A stretch of 64,000 nt of DNA, taken from assembly GCA_040544425.1 (NCBI GenBank), contig JBEONO010000010.1:1-64000 (forward strand). The letters are read 5' to 3'. This stretch comes from Solimicrobium sp040544425. Lineage in GTDB: Bacteria > Pseudomonadota > Gammaproteobacteria > Burkholderiales > Burkholderiaceae_D. Both the position numbers and the translations under genes were made by a program. The notes beneath the pieces are model-generated. The model was not told the origin of the DNA. It was given only the letters and a program-made list of their open reading frames with translations, and did not search any database. Shown one piece after another: positions 18,044 to 26,201 of this stretch (positions are counted from its first letter, which is position 1; the number at the start of each line of letters is the position of its first letter).

Positions 18044-18819
18044 GATGGTCGTGTTCGTCCAGGAATGCGTTGGCCCACGGCGATGGCATAGGAGTGGTGA
18101 AGGCTGCGGTGACAATAACGTTGCGCCGCAGTCAGCGCATCGTGCATAGCTACGCCGTGCGCCAGTTGCCCGGCAATCGCAGAAGCCAGCGTACAGCCGC
18201 TGCCGTGAAAGCTTCCAGGCAGGCGCGGCCACTGCCAGCTTTCGGTTTGATCCTGATGGTACCAATAGTTGGTCACGATCGGCTCCGTCCCATGGCCGCC
18301 TTTAATCAACACGTCGCTGATGCCGGACTGCATCAGCTGTCTGGCTTGTTGTTGACTGGATTGGGCATCAGGACACAGCATGGTGGCCTCAGGCAGATTG
18401 GGCGTGATCAGCGTTGCGACGGACAGCAGTGGAGCGAGCGCGTCAATCGCGTTTTCTGTTGATAATAAATCGCCGTGACCGCTGGCCAGGACCGGATCAA
18501 GTATGACCGGCAAATCAGGATGACTGGTTTTGTAATCGGCAACCCACTGCGCGAGCGCAATGGCGTTGGCACGATTGGCGATGATCCCAAATTTAATTGC
18601 GCTGATTTTAATCTTGTCGGCCAGGGTTTGGGCTTGCTGCAAAATCAGTTGGGTAGTTACCGGATGCACGGCAAATACACGATCGTTATCCTGCACGGTG
18701 ATGGCAGTAATGATCGGCAGAGCGTGCGCACCTTGAGCCGCAATCGCTTCAATATCCGCAGCAATGCCGGCACCGCCACTTGGGTCGCTGCCGGCAAAGA
18801 CCAGTACGCAGGGTTTCAT
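18040..18819 (-). CDS. thiD: Hydroxymethylpyrimidine/phosphomethylpyrimidine kinase ThiD
   Basis: ThiD phosphorylates hydroxymethylpyrimidine twice to the diphosphate used by ThiE. The 259-residue protein starts MKPCVLVFAGSDPSGGAGIAAD, a typical ribokinase-fold opening, and has the late anion-hole motif GSGCTLASAIAGQL. Start is ATG 18819, because the frame upstream runs into thiG and lacks family similarity. The tail is rich in basic residues. The stop overlaps thiE by four bases. Confidence 0.93.
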   Translation of the reverse strand: MKPCVLVFAGSDPSGGAGIAADIEAIAAQGAHALPIITAITVQDNDRVFAVHPVTTQLILQQAQTLADKIKISAIKFGIIANRANAIALAQWVADYKTSHPDLPVILDPVLASGHGDLLSTENAIDALAPLLSVATLITPNLPEATMLCPDAQSSQQQARQLMQSGISDVLIKGGHGTEPIVTNYWYHQDQTESWQWPRLPGSFHGSGCTLASAIAGQLAHGVAMHDALTAAQRYCHRSLHHSYAIAVGQRIPGRTRPS

Positions 18820-18829
18820 TGCGTACAAT

Positions 18830-19618
18830 TTATACCACGCGTCCAGCCATCGGCGACGAAGGCGAACCGGCAAAACGTCTTGGCATGCGACCGGCCAGAT
18901 AGGCTTCGCGCCCGGCTTCAACAGCCAGTTTCATGGCACGGGCCATGCGGACCGGATCTTGCGCCGTAGCGATCGCGGTATTCATCAGCACACCGTCGCA
19001 GCCCAGCTCCATCGCGATTGCTGCATCTGAAGCAGTGCCGACACCGGCATCGACCAGCACCGGTACCGAGGCGCGTTCGATAATGAGCGAGAGGTTCCAT
19101 GGGTTCAGGATACCCATCCCAGAACCAATCAGGGAAGCTAATGGCATTACCGCGACACAGCCGATGTCTTCCAGCATCTTGGCCTGGATCGGATCATCAC
19201 TGCAATACACCATGACGTCAAACCCTTCCTGCACCAGAGTTTTCGCGGCGATCAGCGTTTCCGGCATATTTGGGAACAGGCTTTTTTCATCGCCCAGTAC
19301 TTCGAGTTTGGTGAGCTTCTGGCCGCCCAATAATTCGCGACCTAATTGCAGGGTGTAGATTGCGTCTTTCGCGTTATAGCAACCGGCAGAATTTGGCAGG
19401 ATGGTATAGCGTGATGGCGGCACCGCTTCGAGCAAACTCGGCTCGTTCGGATTTTGTCCGATATTCACGCGGCGAATTGCCACGGTGATGATATCGGCAG
19501 CACTGGCTTCGGTCGCTAAACGGGTTTGATCCAGATCGCGGTATTTGCCGCTGCCGACCAGTAAGCGTGACGAGTAGGTCTTGCCTGCGATAGTAAAAGG
19601 TTTATCTGCGTGTGACAT
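18830..19618 (-). CDS. thiG: Thiazole synthase ThiG
   Basis: ThiG builds the thiazole ring from deoxyxylulose phosphate, dehydroglycine and sulfur carried by ThiS. The 262-residue TIM barrel has SRLLVGSGKY at the start, the catalytic lysine in TKLEVLGDEK (about residue 105), and phosphate-binding GSGMGI and VDAGVGTASDAA motifs. It follows thiS by 21 bases in the same transcript. The glycine or tyrosine-derived dehydroglycine supplier (ThiO or ThiH) is not in this cluster. Confidence 0.95.
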   Translation of the reverse strand: MSHADKPFTIAGKTYSSRLLVGSGKYRDLDQTRLATEASAADIITVAIRRVNIGQNPNEPSLLEAVPPSRYTILPNSAGCYNAKDAIYTLQLGRELLGGQKLTKLEVLGDEKSLFPNMPETLIAAKTLVQEGFDVMVYCSDDPIQAKMLEDIGCVAVMPLASLIGSGMGILNPWNLSLIIERASVPVLVDAGVGTASDAAIAMELGCDGVLMNTAIATAQDPVRMARAMKLAVEAGREAYLAGRMPRRFAGSPSSPMAGRVV

Positions 19619-19639
19619 GTTAATCCCTGTATTTGTAGT

Positions 19640-19840
19640 TCAACCGCCGCCGATCGCACGCACCACGTCAACTTGATCGTGAGCCTGCAAGCGGGTTTCT
19701 TCCCAGCGCTGACGCGCGATAACATTGCGATTGACGGCGACTGCGATCGCCTTTTGGGTCAGATTTAAATGCGCAACCAGATCAGCGACCGATTGCTGGT
19801 CGCCGAGCTGATGCGTTGTGCCGTTCAATAAAATTTCCAT
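19640..19840 (-). CDS. thiS: Sulfur carrier protein ThiS
   Basis: A 66-residue ubiquitin-fold protein ending in the required di-glycine (RAIGGG). Its C-terminus is adenylated and then thiocarboxylated, and it donates sulfur to ThiG for thiazole formation. It begins MEILLNGTTHQL and lies two bases after the thiC stop, between thiC and thiG, as in many betaproteobacteria. Confidence 0.92.
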   Translation of the reverse strand: MEILLNGTTHQLGDQQSVADLVAHLNLTQKAIAVAVNRNVIARQRWEETRLQAHDQVDVVRAIGGG

Positions 19841-19842
19841 GA

Positions 19843-21756
19843 TTACTGTTTGCGATAAATCTCTGCACCGGATTTCACGAACTCGATTGACTTCACTTCC
19901 ATGCCTTTTTTCAATGCCGCGATTTCGCTGATGCCCTGCTGCGCTGCGTATTCACGTACTTCCTGGGTAATTTTCATCGAGCAGAAATGCGGACCGCACA
20001 TCGAGCAGAAATGGGCGACCTTGGCGGAATCCTTGGGCAGGGTTTCGTCATGGAATTCGCGTGCCTTGTCCGGGTCCAGACCGATATTGAACTGATCTTC
20101 CCAACGGAATTCAAAGCGCGCTTTCGACAGCGCATTGTCGCGAATCTGCGCACCGGGATGTCCCTTGGCCAAATCGGCCACATGCGCAGCAATCTTGTAA
20201 GTGATGATGCCGTCTTTGACGTCGGCCTTGTTCGGCAATCCCAGATGTTCTTTAGGTGTGACATAGCACAACATCGCCGTGCCGTACCAGCCGATAGTCG
20301 CAGCGCCAATGCCAGAAGTGATATGGTCGTAACCGGGAGCGATGTCGGTGGTCAAAGGGCCCAGCGTGTAGAACGGCGCTTCATAACACTGTTCCAGTTG
20401 CAGATCCATATTCTCTTTGATCAGGTGCAGCGGCACATGACCCGGACCTTCGATCATCACCTGCACATCATGCTTCCAGGCGATCTGAGTTAATTCACCC
20501 AGGGTTTTTAATTCAGCCAGTTGCGCTTCATCGTTGGCGTCGAAGATCGAGCCTGGACGCAGGCCATCACCCAAACTGAACGACACGTCGTAGGCTTTCA
20601 TGATCTCGCAGATGTCTTCGAAATGTGTGTACAGAAATGACTCTTCATGGTGTGCCAGGCACCATTTGGCCATGATCGAACCGCCGCGCGACACAATGCC
20701 GGTCAGTCGTTTCGCCGTCATCGGCACATATTGCAAGCGTACCCCCGCGTGGATGGTGAAATAATCGACGCCTTGTTCGGCCTGCTCGATCAGGGTGTCG
20801 CGATAGATTTCCCAGGTCAGGTCTTCGGCTTTGCCATTCACTTTTTCCAGCGCCTGATAAATCGGCACCGTACCGATAGGCACCGGCGAATTGCGCACGA
20901 TCCATTCGCGCGTTTCGTGGATGTGCTTGCCGGTCGACAGATCCATGACGTTATCGCCACCCCAGCGAATTGCCCAAGTCATTTTTTCGACTTCTTCACC
21001 GATTGATGAAGTCACCGCCGAGTTGCCGATATTGGCATTGATCTTGACCAGGAAATTGCGACCGATGATCATCGGTTCAACTTCCGGATGATTGATATTG
21101 GCGGGGATGATGGCGCGACCGCGGGCGATTTCATCGCGAACAAATTCAGGCGTGATTTCGTTTGGAATCGAGGCGCCGAAATTTTGCCCCGGATGTTGAC
21201 GTCCCATCAGGTCAGCCAGCTTGTTGCCCATCACGCCGGACTGGCGCAGATTGTCCAGATATTGTTGACGCTGCATGTTCTCGCGGATCGCGACATACTC
21301 CATTTCCGGAGTGATGATGCCTTGACGTGCATAGTGCATCTGGCTGACATTCTTTCCGGCTTTGGCGCGACGCGGCAGACGCTGCAAATTGAAGCGCAGC
21401 TCGGCCAGCTTGGGGTCGTGCAAGCGTTCTACGCCATAGGCAGACGACGGGCCGGGCAGTTCGTCGGTATCGTTGCGTTCAGCAATCCAGTTGGCCCGAA
21501 TTGCGGCAAGGCCGGAGCGGATATCAATTTTTGCATTTGGATCGGAGTAGGGGCCCGAGGTGTCGTAGACATAGATCGGCGGATTGGTTTCAAAGCCAAA
21601 CGACGCGGGCGTGTCAGACTGGCTGATCTCGCGCATCGGCACCTGAATATCCGCTCGGCTGCCTTGCACATAAATTTTGCGCGAATTGGGAAGTGGTGCG
21701 ATGGCAGCGGCATCGACTTCTGCCGTGGCAGACAGGAATTTGGGATTGGCGTTCAT
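19843..21756 (-). CDS. thiC: Phosphomethylpyrimidine synthase ThiC
   Basis: ThiC is a radical SAM enzyme that rearranges aminoimidazole ribotide to hydroxymethylpyrimidine phosphate. The 637-residue protein has the N-terminal ThiC-associated domain, the (beta/alpha)8 core (ARGRAIIPANINHPE, DNVMDLSTG, FTIHAGV) and the C-terminal iron-sulfur motif CSMCGPHFC at about 583-591. The length is usual. It is the first gene of the operon; AAGGAAG just before the ATG is the ribosome site, and a TPP riboswitch lies in the leader. Confidence 0.97.
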   Translation of the reverse strand: MNANPKFLSATAEVDAAAIAPLPNSRKIYVQGSRADIQVPMREISQSDTPASFGFETNPPIYVYDTSGPYSDPNAKIDIRSGLAAIRANWIAERNDTDELPGPSSAYGVERLHDPKLAELRFNLQRLPRRAKAGKNVSQMHYARQGIITPEMEYVAIRENMQRQQYLDNLRQSGVMGNKLADLMGRQHPGQNFGASIPNEITPEFVRDEIARGRAIIPANINHPEVEPMIIGRNFLVKINANIGNSAVTSSIGEEVEKMTWAIRWGGDNVMDLSTGKHIHETREWIVRNSPVPIGTVPIYQALEKVNGKAEDLTWEIYRDTLIEQAEQGVDYFTIHAGVRLQYVPMTAKRLTGIVSRGGSIMAKWCLAHHEESFLYTHFEDICEIMKAYDVSFSLGDGLRPGSIFDANDEAQLAELKTLGELTQIAWKHDVQVMIEGPGHVPLHLIKENMDLQLEQCYEAPFYTLGPLTTDIAPGYDHITSGIGAATIGWYGTAMLCYVTPKEHLGLPNKADVKDGIITYKIAAHVADLAKGHPGAQIRDNALSKARFEFRWEDQFNIGLDPDKAREFHDETLPKDSAKVAHFCSMCGPHFCSMKITQEVREYAAQQGISEIAALKKGMEVKSIEFVKSGAEIYRKQ

Positions 21757-21826
21757 GTTGCTTCCTTGAATGTAATTGTTTTACAGCCAGGGAGGCGAGC
21801 GAGGGCAGAGTGTGTCTACCGGTGCG

Positions 21827-21908
21827 CTTCCCTACGCTGGCATTATCCAGATCAGGTCAAGGGTATTTCTCACCTGGCTCAGCATATGACTGCGTCAGGA
21901 CCCCTAGC
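21827..21908 (-). promoter_or_regulatory. TPP riboswitch (THI element) controlling thiC
   Basis: On the minus strand the segment has the conserved aptamer blocks in order: AGGGGTCCT, then GCTGAGCCAGGTGAGAAATA, then ACCCTTGACCTGATCTGG, then ATAATGCCAGCGTAGGGAA. These are the thiamin-box signatures. It lies in the 5' leader, about 70 bases before the thiC ATG, so thiamin diphosphate binding should switch the whole thiCSGDE transcript off. No clear U-tailed terminator follows the aptamer, so control of translation start is the more likely mode. Confidence 0.95.
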
Positions 21909-21934
21909 GTTTAGTACTAAAACTTTAAGCCGCC

Positions 21935-21940
21935 ATTATA
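21935..21940 (-). promoter_or_regulatory. Probable -10 box of the thiC promoter
   Basis: A perfect TATAAT on the minus strand lies 27 bases before the aptamer, so transcription would start near 21928, just ahead of riboswitch helix P1. The -35 position has no good match (about AACCAT). The remaining bases to 22096 hold nothing else I recognise. Confidence 0.45.
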
Positions 21941-22096
21941 AACAACAAAGGCGGGTTATGGTTGGGATTAGTTTTTGGTAACAGGCTTGTAGATTATTCA
22001 ACAAGCTGCTTCAGGATGGGTAGTTAAAATACCGGAGATACTTGCCTGGTTCGTAACTCGCAATATGCTTGGGCATGATTGCGAGTTTTCGATTTT

Positions 22097-22453
22097 TCAT
22101 CGGGTATTTCGGGGGCTCAGACATAAGCAAATAGCACCACTCAAAATAGCGGCTCCACCGCTGATGGCTAACCCCAATGTCGCATTAGACGAACCATTCG
22201 TGTCTGTTGCTCGCTCGACGCCGCTTCTACTGTTTTCGTGTGCAACGGCGGCCAAAAAAGCCGCTGTCATCAGCAGAACGCCCGTAACCATGCTATAGCC
22301 GCCGATGGTTTGGAGCCTGCAACACAAGAATTGAAGACTTGGAGGGGTGGGGACTGGGTCTGCAATTTCGATCTCCATTGAATCGGAGTGTTGTCCTTGG
22401 ATGTCAGATGCAAGTAGATTCAGTGGTTGCGATGCTTTGTAATTTCCAATCAT
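22097..22453 (-). CDS. Small two-segment membrane protein of unknown function
   Basis: A 118-residue frame with two hydrophobic segments, about residues 51-70 (YSMVTGVLLMTAAFLAAVA) and 92-111 (LGLAISGGAAILSGAICLCL), separated by a short polar loop. A weak GGA ribosome site precedes the ATG. It stands alone between the thiamin operon promoter and the unknown-function operon at 22590. I do not recognise a family. The hydrophobic pattern supports a real protein but no function can be given. Confidence 0.45.
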   Translation of the reverse strand: MIGNYKASQPLNLLASDIQGQHSDSMEIEIADPVPTPPSLQFLCCRLQTIGGYSMVTGVLLMTAAFLAAVAHENSRSGVERATDTNGSSNATLGLAISGGAAILSGAICLCLSPRNTR

Positions 22454-22589
22454 AAGATTTCCATAAAAGGGCTTTGGGATAATTGCGATCCGGTTTTTGT
22501 AAATTGGTTCGAATTCGAGCCGGGCTTTTTTTTGTAGTAACTGATCAATTAACCCGCTCTGGTACAGCCGAAATTTGACCTATTTCACT

Positions 22590-23816
22590 TTATTGAGATT
22601 TGGCAGATTTTTCGATATAACAATTCTCACGCAAGAATTTCATGGCCAGTTGAAAGTCATGATCCCAGTCATCAAGCAGATACAGCTGGGCCTGTTCACA
22701 AAACTCTTCCCAGTCTTCGAGCAGACTTTCCTGTTTTTCGTGCGGCGCATGATTCTTGATGAACTCGCTGGCCATTTCAGGGTAAAACCCTTCGGTGCGC
22801 ACTTTTTTAATCAGTGTCCTGGCGGCGCTGACGGTGATGCTGGTTTTGCCGGGAATCTTGGCAGCGATGCAAAGCAACAGAGTGAAAATCGCATCGATAT
22901 CCGATTTACCCTTGGTGTACTTGGTCCACTCTTTCGATACCAGTGCTTCGTAAGCGGCGACGTCATCGAGATCGTGACCGCGCATAAAGTAACGGCCCTT
23001 GAGCTGGCTGATCAGGGTATCCAGCGGGATGCTTTCGTCGATAATTCTGGGTAGGTCGTTGGTCAGAATATCTTGCTGCAAATGCGCGATCAGATCTTTT
23101 TCGTCGGCCGTAAAGTCAGCGTCCAGTTTGGCGGTTTTGGCTGCACCTTTTTTGCGCATTTTATCCAGCAGTCCGGCAAAGCCGATCTGGTCGAAGCAGC
23201 TTGTGACCGGTTTGCTTTTGCCGCCGGTTTTTTCCAGACGCAGCAAAATCGCACTGCGGATCAATGCGTCCGCTTCGCAGTGCTGATCTTGATAATCCGT
23301 CGCTTTCAGTCCCAGTGCCGCGCCGAGTTTTTTTGCCAGACGAATTTCCAGCTGGTTGAGTTTGCGTTGCTGCAGAGTGCTTTGGTAGTCTTTGCTGGTT
23401 TTTTTGCGTGACCAAAATTCCAGAAAGTCTTCAACCCGGCCGTGTTCGTTGGGCCCGAGTAATGCGTATTCAGGAAGTGCGAATAATTCTTTGAGCAGCG
23501 TGGAGCCGCCGCGTGACAGGGTTAAAAAAGTATTGTCACGAATCAGGCGGGCAGCGGATTCGAGATCGCCGCCGCTGGTCTCAAACAGATACAGACTGAC
23601 CAGGTTGACGATGCGAAAGCGTGCCAGTTCGATTTCATCGCGCAGATACGGACTGCCAAACGCAGTCGCAATCTGCACGATGCCTTTGGGTGCCTCAGTA
23701 TTGATGGTCTGGATTTTTTCGTCGCTGATGATGCCTTGCTGGACGCCGTAGCGCAGTGCTTTTTCCAAAAACGGGCGGTCATCAAACGTGGCTACTTCGA
23801 AAGCATTGTCTATCAT
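22590..23816 (-). CDS. Conserved-looking protein of unknown function (408 aa), last gene of the J-protein operon
   Basis: A 408-residue soluble, mainly helical protein with no motif I recognise. The N-terminal third (about 1-140) has a helical-repeat feel (LIRDNTFLTLSRGG, ELFALPEYALLG); the middle is lysine rich; the C-terminus is acidic and aromatic (LLEDWEEFCEQAQLYLLDDWDH). No signal peptide or membrane segment is seen. It lies 12 bases after the 256-residue gene and is the distal gene of an operon with slyD, a J-domain protein and two further unknowns. Linkage to chaperone genes suggests a folding or assembly role, which is inference only. Confidence 0.75.
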   Translation of the reverse strand: MIDNAFEVATFDDRPFLEKALRYGVQQGIISDEKIQTINTEAPKGIVQIATAFGSPYLRDEIELARFRIVNLVSLYLFETSGGDLESAARLIRDNTFLTLSRGGSTLLKELFALPEYALLGPNEHGRVEDFLEFWSRKKTSKDYQSTLQQRKLNQLEIRLAKKLGAALGLKATDYQDQHCEADALIRSAILLRLEKTGGKSKPVTSCFDQIGFAGLLDKMRKKGAAKTAKLDADFTADEKDLIAHLQQDILTNDLPRIIDESIPLDTLISQLKGRYFMRGHDLDDVAAYEALVSKEWTKYTKGKSDIDAIFTLLLCIAAKIPGKTSITVSAARTLIKKVRTEGFYPEMASEFIKNHAPHEKQESLLEDWEEFCEQAQLYLLDDWDHDFQLAMKFLRENCYIEKSAKSQ

Positions 23817-23828
23817 TGGTTTGTTTTG

Positions 23829-24599
23829 TTATAACGCTGATTCTTCTTGCAGACCTTCAAAGTCCGGACGATCCTGGCTCGGCATCGGCTTGTCATTATC
23901 GAGCACGCCTTCCGGCAATTCTTCCATGCCTTCCATGAAGGCTTCGTTGTCAGCGGTTTCTTTCTTCAAGCGCGCGCGCAGTTTTAATAGCACTTCGCGG
24001 AAAATATCCGGATGCTGATAGCGCAGAATGGTGGTTACTTCCATCCAGTCGTGATCTTCAAAATTGCTCATGTCGAGTGGTGACGATTGCGGTTCGTTGT
24101 CGCGCGTCAAATTGAGCAGGTCATCGTCGATGGCCTGGGTTTTGACTTCGTCGCTGTATTCGAACAGATCAAAGGTCGCGTAGCGATAAAAGAATTCGAT
24201 GCGTTCGGTGCGTTCCGATAAATAATCGGCGATCGCCTCATAGCCGCCATCGACATTGCTGATCGCGTGTAAAAATTCAGCGGGATCGGCACCTTCGCGG
24301 AAAATCACCGCATTGATCATGCCGCGCAATTGTTCATGGCTCAAGTCGGCGTAGCGTTTTTCCAGCACCACGGCTTTGGCAAACTGCTCAGGGGTCACCA
24401 GCAGGTTGACCAGGGATTCTTTGGAGCTGTCGTATTGCCGGATAATCGCCAACAAATCTTTGGCAGGGAATTGATCCAGGGCGACCACCAGCGCGTGATC
24501 GCCTTCAGTTTCAGCCAACGTGGCCAAAGCGTTTTCAGCGCCGGCGATGTCGCCGGACTTGATTAATTTTTGGGCTTGAACAAGTGCGGGTAGGCTCAT
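23829..24599 (-). CDS. Protein of unknown function (256 aa) in the J-protein operon
   Basis: A 256-residue soluble protein. The first 40 residues resemble a TPR-like helix pair (ALVQAQKLIKSGDIAGAENALATLAE), and the rest is helical with an acidic, proline-containing tail. I do not recognise the family. It lies 29 bases after the 191-residue gene and 12 bases before the 408-residue gene, all in one orientation. A scaffold or client-binding partner of the J protein is possible but is only inferred from position. Confidence 0.75.
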   Translation of the reverse strand: MSLPALVQAQKLIKSGDIAGAENALATLAETEGDHALVVALDQFPAKDLLAIIRQYDSSKESLVNLLVTPEQFAKAVVLEKRYADLSHEQLRGMINAVIFREGADPAEFLHAISNVDGGYEAIADYLSERTERIEFFYRYATFDLFEYSDEVKTQAIDDDLLNLTRDNEPQSSPLDMSNFEDHDWMEVTTILRYQHPDIFREVLLKLRARLKKETADNEAFMEGMEELPEGVLDNDKPMPSQDRPDFEGLQEESAL

Positions 24600-24628
24600 A
24601 ATATTTTCAAGGTTAAATTACTCATTGG

Positions 24629-25204
24629 TTACTCTTTGCGATCAAAGCCGTGCTCGGCCAGGAAATCGGCGCCAGCGCGATCCAAATCAAATTGCGTGTC
24701 TTCACCTTCATCACTGATCCGGTCGTCCGAGCTAAGATGGTCATCAAAATCATCGCGCTCTTCACTTTGATTCTCTTCGTCTTCCTCTTTCGGCTCTGCT
24801 GCCTGAGCTGGCGCGCCACCGTGCTTGTACAGGAACTCAAGGCCGACCGTGGTCGCCAAAAAATGTTCGCCGTGCGGATCGCTGAGTACTGATTTGATCA
24901 GGCTGTCGGCCCACGGCTCAACAGTCAGTGACAGTTTCAGTTCATCCCATGGCAGCAGACGACTGGTTTCTCTGGCTACCAGAGTCTCCAGTGTTTTGCC
25001 GGGCTTGAAAGCGAATGCGCCATGAAACGCTACGGCGACCATTTCGGGTGCGCTTTCCATCATCATCAACAGCTGTGGAACTTGTTCGCGTTTTTTTGCC
25101 AGGCGTGACTTGAGGATATTGTTGCCTTCCGAGTCGGTACGTAAGTCATCGAGTTCGGCCTGATACGATGAAATCAAATTTGCAAAATAACGTGAGGTTT
25201 TCAA
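24629..25204 (-). CDS. Protein of unknown function (191 aa) with acidic tail, coupled to the J-domain gene
   Basis: A 191-residue protein with a folded N-terminal part (about 1-130, containing MVAVAFHGAFAFKPGKTLE and FLATTVGLEFLYKHGG) and a strongly acidic tail (about 135-175). The start is TTG: AGGAG is spaced seven bases from it, and the TTG overlaps the J-gene stop as TTGA. No known domain is recognised. Translational coupling to the J-domain gene implies that the two are needed together. Confidence 0.75.
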   Translation of the reverse strand: MKTSRYFANLISSYQAELDDLRTDSEGNNILKSRLAKKREQVPQLLMMMESAPEMVAVAFHGAFAFKPGKTLETLVARETSRLLPWDELKLSLTVEPWADSLIKSVLSDPHGEHFLATTVGLEFLYKHGGAPAQAAEPKEEDEENQSEERDDFDDHLSSDDRISDEGEDTQFDLDRAGADFLAEHGFDRKE

Positions 25205-25488
25205 TTGAGTACTCCTGAAACATAATTCGACCAGATTTCCTGCGCAGTCTCGATGGGCGATTCGAGCAAATTACGGCGCCGGTTCTCGTCGTAGGCAGTT
25301 CTGCTTGCCGGGTCAGACAAGACGTCATACGCTTCTCTGACCGCTCTGAATTTTGCCGGCGCAAATTCCGATGCATTTTTATCGGGATGAAATTCGGAGG
25401 CTTTTTGCCGGAAGGCTTTTTTAATGTCGTCCGGCGACGCCGTGCTGTTTAATCCCAGTACGGCGTATAAATCGATATTAATGTTCAT
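25201..25488 (-). CDS. Minimal J-domain protein (Hsp70 co-chaperone)
   Basis: A 95-residue protein that is almost entirely a J domain: DLYAVLGLNSTASPDDIKKA, then the invariant HPD in FHPDKN, then YDVLSDPASRTAYDE. It lacks the Gly/Phe, zinc-finger and substrate-binding parts of DnaJ, so it would stimulate DnaK or another Hsp70 and take targeting from a partner. Start is ATG 25488, which overlaps the slyD stop by 11 bases. The 191-residue gene starts on its stop codon. The neighbours are candidates for the partner. Confidence 0.88.
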   Translation of the reverse strand: MNINIDLYAVLGLNSTASPDDIKKAFRQKASEFHPDKNASEFAPAKFRAVREAYDVLSDPASRTAYDENRRRNLLESPIETAQEIWSNYVSGVLN

Positions 25489-25957
25489 GTCCGTGCTCGC
25501 CATGGATATGGCCATGCGCTATTTCTTCGTCAGATGCTTCACGTACATCAATGATGCTGGCTTCAAAACGCAGCGGCATGCCTGCCAGAGGATGATTGCC
25601 GTCGACCGTGACTTTACCGGCATCGATACTGGTGATGCGGAAATGATGCGGTTCACCGGTTTCCGGGTCATGGGTTTCAAACATCATGCCGACTTCGATA
25701 TCCGGCGGGAACAGGCCGACATCTTCTTCACGGATCAGGCTGTCTTCGATTTCACCGAAAGCTTCTTCGGCAGTCATCGAAATGACCACGGTTTCACCAG
25801 CTGAATGACCTTCCAGAGCCGCTTCGACCGGCGGCAAAATATTGTCGTATCCACCATGCAAATAAACGATGGGCTCTACATTCTTGTCGATCAGCTGATT
25901 GGCTTTGTCGAACATGCTGTAATTCAGACTGACGGCAGTGTTTTGGGCGATTTTCAT
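25478..25957 (-). CDS. slyD: SlyD-type FKBP peptidyl-prolyl isomerase
   Basis: A 159-residue SlyD-family protein that isomerises prolyl bonds and acts as a holdase. It has the short FKBP domain interrupted by the insert-in-flap (VYLHGGYDNILPPVEAALEG, then EEAFGE and GNHPLAGMPLRFE) and a histidine-rich metal-binding tail (HGHIHGEHGHEH). Start is ATG 25957; the longer frame upstream lacks family similarity. It overlaps the J-domain gene by 11 bases, so two folding factors are co-produced. Confidence 0.92.
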   Translation of the reverse strand: MKIAQNTAVSLNYSMFDKANQLIDKNVEPIVYLHGGYDNILPPVEAALEGHSAGETVVISMTAEEAFGEIEDSLIREEDVGLFPPDIEVGMMFETHDPETGEPHHFRITSIDAGKVTVDGNHPLAGMPLRFEASIIDVREASDEEIAHGHIHGEHGHEH

Positions 25958-26201
25958 AGTGGATAGTGTGTGAATTTGTATGAATTGGGGAGGGTTCGTG
26001 CGGCAGGGCAGGCCGACTTGATCTGGCTGCCCGGTGAAACATCGCCATTGTAGCAGAGCGAAGCGCATCACACTTTGGTTTCAGGCTGGCTCGGGCAAAT
26101 TTGTCATTTGATTATCGCGCCATTCAGATTTGACATGGCAAAGTGGTAAGACTGTCCCCTAGTCGCGCTGTAAGGAATTATAATCAGCGCTCCTTAAAAT
26201 A

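Noticed and set aside
21088..21981. A 297-codon plus-strand frame opposite thiC, running through the riboswitch.
   Set aside because: It covers the antisense of thiC and of the TPP aptamer; no protein signature is seen.
22065..22298. A 77-codon plus-strand frame opposite the small membrane protein gene.
   Set aside because: The minus-strand frame has clear membrane segments and a ribosome site; the plus-strand one has neither.
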